This document shows positions 1 to 6,561 of a DNA stretch of 64,000 nucleotides, in pieces. The notes under the pieces are model-generated. The model saw only the letters and a list, made by a program, of their open reading frames with translations, made no database searches and was not told the DNA's origin. This DNA comes from JANQSS01 sp965249735. GTDB lineage: Bacteria; Bacteroidota; Bacteroidia; Chitinophagales; Saprospiraceae. The stretch spans positions 372,001 to 436,000 of the forward strand of contig CBDFMS010000025.1 in assembly GCA_965249735.1 (NCBI GenBank), written 5' to 3'. Position 1 is the stretch's first letter; each line of letters begins with the position of its first letter. The position numbers and the translations under genes are program-made.

Positions 1-2054
1 TCCAGCAATTGGCCGGCTGCATCAGTTATTATTGTTCCAGGTCCGAAGATACCGGCAACACCGAACTCGAATAAAAATTCGTAATCTTTAGTCGGAATAA
101 CTCCTCCAACGACCACTAGTACGTGTTTGCAATCCAGTTTATGCAATTCCGAGATTACTTCAGGAACTAATGTTTTATGTCCGGCAGCCAATGAAGATAT
201 TCCGAGAATATGTACGTCATTTTCCATTGCTTGACGGGCGGCCTCGACCGGAGTTTGAAAAAGTGGACCGATATCAACATCGAAACCGAGGTCGGCAAAT
301 GAAGTGGCTATTACCTTTGCTCCACGATCATGACCATCTTGACCGAGTTTGGCCACGAGAATGCGAGGGCGTCTCCCGTGTAACAATGCAAATTGTTCTG
401 ATTTTTCCAAAACATGTAAAAATGCCTCTTCATTTTTCATAAGATCTAAATATACGCCTGAAACCGCTACGGATTCGGGCTGATATCGTCCAAAGACATC
501 TTCCATAGCATCTGATATTTCGCCCAATGTGGCACGATGTCGTGCTGCTTTAACCGCAGCTGATAATAAATTACCGTCTCCGCTAGATGCAATTCGTCTT
601 AAATCATCTAAGACTGCTTGCACAGAATTTGCGTTACGTGCTTTCCGTATTTCGCGAAGTCGCTGAATTTGTTGGGCAAGTACACTTGAATTATCGACTT
701 CTAATGTTTCAACTGAATATGATGCGGAAGTGCGCATTGCATTAACCCCAAGAATAGGATTTTCACCACTGTCGATCATTGCTTGTTTTGTAATTGCCCC
801 TTCTTCAATTCGCATTTTGGGAATCCCTTTTTCAATAGCTTTTGTCATTCCGCCTACATCCTCAATTTCATCCATATACTTGCGGGCTTGTGTCAAGATG
901 GATTTGGTTCGGGCTTCAATGACAGAACTTCCGCCAAAAGGATCGATGACATCAGTGATTCCACTATGATGCTGGAGATATTTTTGTGTTTCGCGTGCAA
1001 TTGCTGCAGACCTGTCAGTGGGAAGAGCAATCGCCTCGTCAAATGAATTTGTGTGCAAAGACTGTGTGCCTCCATAGACGGCCGCTAATGCCTCAATTGT
1101 TGTTCGTGTGATATTATTTAGAGGATCTTGTTCAGTCAAACTCCATCCGGAAGTTTGACAATGCGTGCGCAATGACATTGATTTTGGGTTCTTTGGATGG
1201 AATTGGCTTATAAGTTCAGACCATAGATATCGTGCAGCTCGCATTTTAGCTACTTCCGAGATGAAATCCATGCCTATACCCCAAAAGAATGAAATCCGTG
1301 GTGCAAATTCATCAATCGAGAGTCCGGCCTCAAGACCACAACGAACATATTCAAGTCCATCTGCCAGGGTATAGGCCAATTCCAAAGCAGGTGGTGCTCC
1401 GGCTTCCTGCATATGATATCCTGACACGCTGATGGAATTAAATTTAGGCATATGAGCTACCGTAAATTTGAATATATCAGATATGATACGCATGGATGGT
1501 GTAGGAGGGTAGATAAATGTATTTCGGACCATGAACTCCTTAAGTATGTCATTTTGGATGGTCCCTTTGAGTTGATGACTTTGAACGCCCTGTTCTTCGG
1601 CCGCAACAATGAAGAAGGCCATGATTGGGATGACGGCCCCGTTCATGGTCATTGATACGGACATCGTATCGAGCGGAATACCATCAAATAGAATCTTCAT
1701 GTCTTCGACCGAGTCGATGGCGACACCAGCCATTCCGACGTCACCTTTCACACGGGGATGATCCGAATTGTAGCCACGGTGTGTTGCTAAGTCAAATGCT
1801 ACAGAAAGCCCTTTCTGACCAGCAGCTAGATTTCTCCTATAAAATGCGTTACTTTTTTCGGCTGTTGAAAAACCGGCATATTGCCGTATGGTCCATGGTC
1901 TCACTGTATACATCGTGGTATAAGGGCCACGAATAAAAGGCGGAACACCTGCACTTTCAGGTAAGGAAATGACCTTCGAATGATCTTCTGACGTTCTTGA
2001 TTTTGAAATACTTCCCGCTAAGCCACGAATGTATCTATAGAAATCAGCTTTCAT
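1..2054 (-). CDS. mutB: Methylmalonyl-CoA mutase large subunit, 3'-truncated by window edge
   Basis: Adenosylcobalamin enzyme interconverting methylmalonyl-CoA and succinyl-CoA (propionate metabolism, cytoplasm). The reading frame starts at the ATG at 2054 (MKADFYRYIRG) and stays open to base 1, giving 684 residues; the family is about 700-715 long, so only the last few dozen residues are outside the window. The substrate-binding TIM barrel is recognisable (RPWTIRQYAGFSTAEKSNAFYR-like stretch near residue 50, then FDLATHRGYNSDHPRV), and the C-terminal B12 domain carries the DGHDRG motif near residue 570 with the cobalt-ligating His. The small subunit, which usually precedes this gene, is not upstream: the next genes to the right are unrelated. 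The enzyme is therefore either homodimeric or its partner lies elsewhere. Identification is firm; the subunit type is inferred. Confidence 0.95.
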   Translation of the reverse strand, partial: MKADFYRYIRGLAGSISKSRTSEDHSKVISLPESAGVPPFIRGPYTTMYTVRPWTIRQYAGFSTAEKSNAFYRRNLAAGQKGLSVAFDLATHRGYNSDHPRVKGDVGMAGVAIDSVEDMKILFDGIPLDTMSVSMTMNGAVIPIMAFFIVAAEEQGVQSHQLKGTIQNDILKEFMVRNTFIYPPTPSMRIISDIFKFTVAHMPKFNSISVSGYHMQEAGAPPALELAYTLADGLEYVRCGLEAGLSIDEFAPRISFFWGIGMDFISEVAKMRAARYLWSELISQFHPKNPKSMSLRTHCQTSGWSLTEQDPLNNITRTTIEALAAVYGGTQSLHTNSFDEAIALPTDRSAAIARETQKYLQHHSGITDVIDPFGGSSVIEARTKSILTQARKYMDEIEDVGGMTKAIEKGIPKMRIEEGAITKQAMIDSGENPILGVNAMRTSASYSVETLEVDNSSVLAQQIQRLREIRKARNANSVQAVLDDLRRIASSGDGNLLSAAVKAARHRATLGEISDAMEDVFGRYQPESVAVSGVYLDLMKNEEAFLHVLEKSEQFALLHGRRPRILVAKLGQDGHDRGAKVIATSFADLGFDVDIGPLFQTPVEAARQAMENDVHILGISSLAAGHKTLVPEVISELHKLDCKHVLVVVGGVIPTKDYEFLFEFGVAGIFGPGTIITDAAGQLL

Positions 2055-2280
2055 TCATCTAAAGTAATCCAAATCCGTCGTTTTAAAGAGCTCATCGTAA
2101 TGATTGAACCAAATGTTGAGTAATCCTGAATTATTTGAAGGTAGAATGATAAATATGAAGAGAACTACTTTGCTAAAGAAATGCTGCGTATTCAAATATT
2201 GGAAGTAAATAGTCGTTTAAATAATTGATATTCAAACGATTATATTAATTTGAAAGTAGAATACAAAATTACGTTTAGGC
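2055..2280. other. Non-coding stretch upstream of the mutase gene
   Basis: AT-rich sequence between the mutase start and the terminator at 2281. I see no open frame of note, no RNA gene and no clean TAnnTTTG box facing the mutase. It probably holds the mutase promoter, but I cannot place it. Confidence 0.4.
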
Positions 2281-2313
2281 AAAAAAAAGGCAGCCTTCAG
2301 GGTGGAAGGCTGC
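2281..2313 (-). terminator. Intrinsic terminator of peptide transcript 1
   Basis: Read on the minus strand: perfect 9-bp stem GCAGCCTTC / GAAGGCTGC (2290-2298 with 2305-2313), six-base loop, then eight U (2281-2288). It lies 73 bases past the stop of the 19-codon frame at 2387-2446. It matches the terminator at 4488-4518 in size and stem sequence. Confidence 0.9.
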
Positions 2314-2386
2314 TCAACAAGCATAATTGGTTGATTTGGGGCGGTAAAAAAGGGTTTAGTATTTCTTTAGGGTATTACTTTTTGTT

Positions 2387-2446
2387 CTAAAGTCCTTCCA
2401 TTCCCATCCCTATAACCCAGTTGATGACTATCGTTATTGCGTCCAT
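2387..2446 (-). CDS. 19-residue hydrophobic peptide, module 1
   Basis: Minus-strand frame ATG(2446)-TAG(2387) encoding MDAITIVINWVIGMGMEGL. It is far shorter than usual gene calls and is supported mainly by its twin at 4604-4663: identical length, same place before a like terminator, and shared residues I6, W10, G13, G18 and L19. The composition is hydrophobic with few charges. No Shine-Dalgarno sequence is seen, which is common in Bacteroidota. It is transcribed away from the large gene at 2742. Function unknown; a signalling peptide, a small membrane peptide or a toxin-like peptide are all possible. Translation is inferred, not shown. Confidence 0.55.
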   Translation of the reverse strand: MDAITIVINWVIGMGMEGL

Positions 2447-2741
2447 GATCTTAAGTTTTTATTTTGTTAAGCAATGAGCAATAAAGATATTACTGATTCC
2501 ATGCAGATAATCAACAAAAACTTAAGAATACTGACAAAGCAGATACACCTCTATTCAGTGATAATAGATGATAACCAACTAGATTACAAAGATCTAGAAG
2601 ATCAATATGCATTCATATTGTATTTAAATCAATGTAAATATAAAATACTATTTCTAGCTTCCCTTTACAAATCACTGATTTTGCTGACAATGAAAAATAG
2701 AGTATTTTTGTCTATTATATTTCATTAGTAGTTGTAATTCA

Positions 2742-4262
2742 ATGATATATGAATTAAAAGAATTGGTGGATTACGTAAAAATCACTGTTGATCCTAACAT
2801 CCTAAAAAAGACAATTTCTCGATTAGGTCCTAATCGCAAGGTATTGTATGACTATCTGTCCTCTAATAAAGAGGTTGACGACGCTGCGCCATGTTACTTA
2901 CTATATGCAAAAGAATCGACCAACGCTTATGTAAAGCTGAAGGTGCGATTATATCAAAATCTATTAGACCTGGTACTTTTTTCAACGAATGTCAATATTG
3001 ATGCTGATATGGCTTTTGACATGGTGCGTGATCGATGCGTTCGAAATTTGGCCATAATCAGGTTGTTGAGTACAAAACAACTTTTTGCAAATCTCGAATA
3101 TTTGTGTAAACGAACGTTGCAAAGCTGTGAGCGCTATGAACTCTATGATATCGCGGCTGATATTTTAAAAGTATTATTAAATTATTACGGTTCTTTTTTA
3201 AGAGATCAAAAGAAATTTAGTCATTATCTAATAAAGTATGAAAAATATAAAAGGATAAAGGACGAGGAAGATCATGTTCAAATCTCATTTTATAATTTTT
3301 TTAATAAACAACAATCGTTAGCAAAGTCAACAAAAGACGAATTGTATACATTATTTGCAATCGACAAGTTACAGTCCATTGTGGATTCCCCGGATCAATC
3401 ATTCAAAACTGTATATTTTTCGTATAATTCGATATGCTTGTATTGCGATTTGGTTAAAGATTATGAAGGACTCAGAATTTGGGCAGATCGGGTTGCGTTT
3501 TATGTGCGCAAAAAACATCCCAAAAACATTAGGATGTATCAAAATATGCTGAACCTGAGGTTGTTGGCCGAACTGAAATTAAAACGATATGAAGAAATTA
3601 AGGATACTCTACGCGAATTGAACGGTCTTATCCAAAAGGATTCATTGGAATATTATATAGTTAATATTTACACATTATTAATGAATGTCCATCTAAAAAA
3701 TTACAATGATGCAATTGACATTGTCAGTCGAGTAAACAGAGGAAAGCGAAAAACTAAGTTTTCCGCTGAACTTGTAGAATATTTAAATATTTGCCACGCT
3801 TATATGGTGTTTGTAAATCAAGTCAAACAAATCGATCTCGCAGCTTTTCCAAAGTTCAGAATATTTCGTTTTCTCAATAATGTGCCTGCATACCAGGCTG
3901 ATAAAAGAGGGGTAAATATTAGTATCCTGGTGTTGCATATTTTGTTCCTGGTCGAAAAAAGAAAGTATACACAGATCATTGATCGAGTCGATGCATTGAA
4001 ACAATATGCCTATCGGTATTTGCGAAAAGACGATTCTTTCAGATCTAATTGTTTTATAAAAATGATCATCGAGATGACAAAGGCAGATTTCAACCCAATA
4101 CGCACAAAGCGATATACTAGTGAGTTGTTAAAAAAGTTGAGATCGGTCCCATTGGAATTGTCAGAGCAGCCACTTGAAGTAGAAATTGTGCCCTATGAAG
4201 ACCTTTGGGAAATGGTTATGGAGTTACTCGAGCGCAATAATAGACGAACCAGATCAATATAG
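2742..4262 (+). CDS. Unknown helical protein (506 aa), module 1 paralogue
   Basis: I do not recognise a named family. The 506-residue protein has no signal peptide or membrane segment and is mostly predicted helix, with recurring aromatic/Leu spacing that resembles degenerate TPR-type repeats. The last ~120 residues (from RVDALKQY, near residue 418) are nearly identical to the protein at 4985-6490; the first ~380 are related but much more divergent. The C-terminal block contains FRSNCFIKMII and LELSEQPLEVEI, highly constrained and of unknown role. It starts at the ATG at 2742, with a preceding TATTATATTT stretch that may be part of its promoter. It sits back to back with the 19-aa peptide gene at 2387-2446. 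An inferred role is a cytoplasmic scaffold or peptide-binding protein; this rests on fold impression and context only. Confidence 0.85.
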   Translation: MIYELKELVDYVKITVDPNILKKTISRLGPNRKVLYDYLSSNKEVDDAAPCYLLYAKESTNAYVKLKVRLYQNLLDLVLFSTNVNIDADMAFDMVRDRCVRNLAIIRLLSTKQLFANLEYLCKRTLQSCERYELYDIAADILKVLLNYYGSFLRDQKKFSHYLIKYEKYKRIKDEEDHVQISFYNFFNKQQSLAKSTKDELYTLFAIDKLQSIVDSPDQSFKTVYFSYNSICLYCDLVKDYEGLRIWADRVAFYVRKKHPKNIRMYQNMLNLRLLAELKLKRYEEIKDTLRELNGLIQKDSLEYYIVNIYTLLMNVHLKNYNDAIDIVSRVNRGKRKTKFSAELVEYLNICHAYMVFVNQVKQIDLAAFPKFRIFRFLNNVPAYQADKRGVNISILVLHILFLVEKRKYTQIIDRVDALKQYAYRYLRKDDSFRSNCFIKMIIEMTKADFNPIRTKRYTSELLKKLRSVPLELSEQPLEVEIVPYEDLWEMVMELLERNNRRTRSI

Positions 4263-4312
4263 TTGCATGAGAATTTGAAAATCTGATTCGGTCTCTTATT
4301 CGAATGATGTAG

Positions 4313-4384
4313 CTACCTGATTGTCGTTTGTTTACTCGTCGAATTTGAGTCATACGCAAGGAAGAAAATAACGGCATCAGGTAG
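4313..4384. repeat. Inverted repeat with long loop downstream of the first large gene
   Basis: CTACCTGAT (4313-4321) and ATCAGGTAG (4376-4384) are perfect 9-base complements separated by 54 bases. A smaller hairpin TGTAC-TTTA-GTACA lies at about 4446-4459. There is no U-tract, so this is not a standard terminator; it may shape the 3' end of the transcript from 2742. Function unknown. Confidence 0.4.
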
Positions 4385-4487
4385 GAGGATAAAACTTAAA
4401 GATCGAGCTCGGTAAAGCTTGTGACTGAGGCACTTAAATTCCATTTGTACTTTAGTACATATATGCGAAGTGTGACAAGAAGAAGAC

Positions 4488-4518
4488 AAAAAAAACAGCC
4501 TTTCGCGGGGAAAGGCTG
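4488..4518 (-). terminator. Intrinsic terminator of peptide transcript 2
   Basis: Minus strand: 9-bp stem CAGCCTTTC / GAAAGGCTG (4496-4504 with 4510-4518), five-base loop, then eight U (4488-4495). It lies 85 bases after the stop of the peptide frame at 4604-4663. It is the twin of the terminator at 2281-2313. Confidence 0.9.
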
Positions 4519-4603
4519 CTCAACAAGCACCAATTGGTAATTTTGGAGCGGTAAAAAAAGGTTTGCTAGATTTTTAAGGGTTTTGCTCTAGCGGGGTTAT
4601 TTT

Positions 4604-4663
4604 TTATAATCCACTGACATCTTCTCCGAAGATCCAGCCCATTAAAATCGAATATACTAACAT
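4604..4663 (-). CDS. 19-residue hydrophobic peptide, module 2
   Basis: Minus-strand frame ATG(4663)-TAA(4604) encoding MLVYSILMGWIFGEDVSGL. It has the same length as the peptide at 2387-2446 and shares I6, W10, G13, G18 and L19. The ATG lies about 27 bases after the start expected from the consensus promoter at 4696-4727, in an A-rich leader without a Shine-Dalgarno sequence. The frame is followed by 85 nt of transcript and then a terminator. It is divergently placed from the large gene at 4985. Function unknown. The paired conservation makes it better supported than an isolated frame this short would be. Confidence 0.6.
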   Translation of the reverse strand: MLVYSILMGWIFGEDVSGL

Positions 4664-4984
4664 GTTTTGGGGTTTTTGGTTGTTTAAATCTTCATCAAAT
4701 ATAAAGCAAGTCAAAACCCATAACAAAAACACATTGATGTATTTCAAGACATCAACAATCGTACAATAAGGGAAATAAATATCCTATACATCTTTATGTA
4801 TCAGATATCTACTAAACTATTAGTTGAATGAACCTATGTGATTCATAAACCTCAGCACGACAAAGTTAAGACGTATTATTTTATGTTTTAATACTAAAAT
4901 ATGATTATCAAGACATCGAAAAATTGTATTATATTGAGCTGTAAGCGGTAAAAAAGTTTGTTAATCAATGTTTTATAAAATCTT
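4664..4984. other. Divergent intergenic region between peptide 2 and second large gene
   Basis: 321 bases without a longer gene. It contains the peptide transcript's promoter (4696-4727, minus strand) and the leader of the gene at 4985. A TTGTATTATATT stretch near 4924-4935 resembles the TTGTCTATTATATT upstream of the first large gene (about 2709-2722), so these may be shared promoter elements. The 4944-4960 segment AGCGGTAAAAAAGTTTG repeats the plus-strand sequence of the peptide transcript. Confidence 0.5.
4696..4727 (-). promoter_or_regulatory. Consensus Bacteroidota promoter for peptide transcript 2
   Basis: Minus strand: -33 TTTG (4724-4727), exactly 20 bases, then -7 TATATTTG (4696-4703), a full match to TTTG-N19-21-TAnnTTTG. 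The predicted start is near 4690, leaving a short leader before the ATG at 4663. Confidence 0.8.
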
Positions 4985-6490
4985 ATGCTCGGTTTATTAA
5001 AAGAGCTATGTTCATATATTCAGAACGAGCACTCGAATCAGCAGTTTGCAAAACTAACATCCAAATTTAGTTTGAGACAACGGGAGATGCTCGATTTGAT
5101 TAATTCCGGGAGTGATCCTGACGATGACCAGATCTTGCTTGCTGTCTATGGGACAGCTGAATCCTTAGCTGCATATGAAAAAGTCAAGCAGCGACTGTAT
5201 TTTGACCTCATCCAGACTTTTTTCGTGCCCACACAAGCCAGATCCTTGAAAGATTTTGATTTATATCGAAACAAGAGCATTGAATATACCGCACTCGCAA
5301 AAATGATTAGTGCAACGCCATGTAGATTAAACGCGCAACACCTGATTCGAGAGGGATTGAAATTCTCAAAAAAATCCGGACTAACAGAAAATATAGTTGA
5401 ACTGCTCAAAATTCAATTGAATATCTACGGAACAGTCAAGCAAGATCAGTACAACTTCAGAAAGACATATGAGGAATATAGGATATATGAGGAATTAAGT
5501 CGCCAGGAGAGTCAATTGCAATTAACGTACTGGCAAATCTATTCAACGACCAAATCCAACAATCCTAATTTCGAAATCGAAGACGGGTTTATTCCTTCCT
5601 TGCTGATGCATATCGAAAACAAGGAATCGATCAAGTTGACCGTATTTTCATTCTATATTCTCGCACTGTTAAGTGAATTGAATAATGACTATCATGAATT
5701 ATTTAGATTGAGTGAATCTGCCATGGATTATTTTGAGAATATGCCATTTGATTCCACCCGACTGAAATTGAATTTTTTCCGCCGCAAGTATACTGCTTCA
5801 TTGAAATTAAAAAAATACAATGTGCTCAGGGAGGTATTCGATGACTATTTTGACCAGATTCCAAAATATTCCGGTAATTGGTACATGCTGAAATGTTATG
5901 ATACGATTTTATTAATACACAATAAAAAATATACACAAGCAGTAAAAAATATGCCCAATGCGTTGCAGTTTGCAAAAGGTGTATCCGAAAATATTATTGA
6001 ATTTTATAAGTTGGTTCAGGGATATGCAAAGGTGCTATCCAATATGATGGAAACGGGGGAAAACTCGAAGAAGTTTCGAATTTTTAAACTCATGAATGAA
6101 CTTCCGGTACATTCCCAGGACAAGGCGGGTATTAATATTGCCATTCTCGTATTGCAAATTGTTTATTTCATTGACAAAAAGAAATACGATAGTATAATTG
6201 AGCGTGTGGACGCACTAAAGCAATACTCGTATCGACATCTTAAAAAACAAAAAGGGTTCCGGTCCAATTGTTTTATTAAAATGATTATTCAGATGAGTCG
6301 AGCTAATTTTCATCCGGTTCGGACAGAGCGGTATGTTGATAAAATATGGCAGCGCTTGCGATCTGTGCCTTTGGAGTTGTCTGAACAACCACTCGAAGTT
6401 GAGATCATTCCATATGAAGATCTATGGGAAATAGTCATGACATTATTAGAGCGCAATAGCAAAATTAAACGCACAGGATCTAAAACGTAA
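4985..6490 (+). CDS. Unknown helical protein (501 aa), module 2 paralogue
   Basis: Paralogue of the protein at 2742-4262, similar in length and in overall helical, TPR-like character, with no signal peptide or membrane helix. Divergence is concentrated in the N-terminal three quarters. From RVDALKQY (about residue 410) the two match closely. Over residues 458-482 here and 466-490 there, only one of 25 codons changes the residue while 15 differ synonymously, showing an old duplication under strong purifying selection at this end. The leader contains AGCGGTAAAAAAGTTTG (4944-4960), about 25 bases before the ATG, which matches the antisense of the neighbouring peptide transcript. Function unknown; a variable sensing part with a constant output part would fit. 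Confidence 0.85.
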   Translation: MLGLLKELCSYIQNEHSNQQFAKLTSKFSLRQREMLDLINSGSDPDDDQILLAVYGTAESLAAYEKVKQRLYFDLIQTFFVPTQARSLKDFDLYRNKSIEYTALAKMISATPCRLNAQHLIREGLKFSKKSGLTENIVELLKIQLNIYGTVKQDQYNFRKTYEEYRIYEELSRQESQLQLTYWQIYSTTKSNNPNFEIEDGFIPSLLMHIENKESIKLTVFSFYILALLSELNNDYHELFRLSESAMDYFENMPFDSTRLKLNFFRRKYTASLKLKKYNVLREVFDDYFDQIPKYSGNWYMLKCYDTILLIHNKKYTQAVKNMPNALQFAKGVSENIIEFYKLVQGYAKVLSNMMETGENSKKFRIFKLMNELPVHSQDKAGINIAILVLQIVYFIDKKKYDSIIERVDALKQYSYRHLKKQKGFRSNCFIKMIIQMSRANFHPVRTERYVDKIWQRLRSVPLELSEQPLEVEIIPYEDLWEIVMTLLERNSKIKRTGSKT

Positions 6491-6561
6491 CATGAATCGA
6501 AATCGTAATTCAAAATTTACGCAGAAGTCCATTCAAGCATGTGTCAAAACCGTAATTCTGC

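Larger units (their letters stand above)
2281..2475 (-). ncRNA. Small peptide-encoding transcript, module 1
   Basis: Inferred transcript from about 2475 down to the terminator at 2281. The 3' part shares sequence with the transcript at 4488-4690: the terminator stem, CTTGTTGAGCAGCC, and the CTTTTTTACCGC block (plus strand GCGGTAAAAAAG, 2341-2352). The promoter is not clean: the best -7 candidate is TATCTTTA (minus strand of 2482-2489) with a GTTG 22 bases upstream. It could act as an mRNA for the 19-aa peptide, as a regulatory RNA, or both. Confidence 0.55.
4488..4690 (-). ncRNA. Small peptide-encoding transcript, module 2
   Basis: Inferred transcript of about 200 nt bounded by a consensus Bacteroidota promoter (4696-4727) and a strong terminator (4488-4518). 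After the peptide stop it can form a hairpin (GCTAGA 4565-4570 with TCTAGC 4587-4592 on the plus strand) and carries a segment complementary to plus-strand AGCGGTAAAAAA (4547-4558). That same 12-mer occurs in the leader of the neighbouring large gene at 4944-4955, so the RNA could pair with that leader. The boundaries are inferred from signals, not measured. Confidence 0.65.

Noticed and set aside
2474..2728. 84-codon plus-strand frame between the first peptide gene and the first large gene
   Set aside because: AT-rich, no counterpart in the second module, and its start overlaps the region where the peptide transcript's promoter should be. Likely chance; I do not annotate it.
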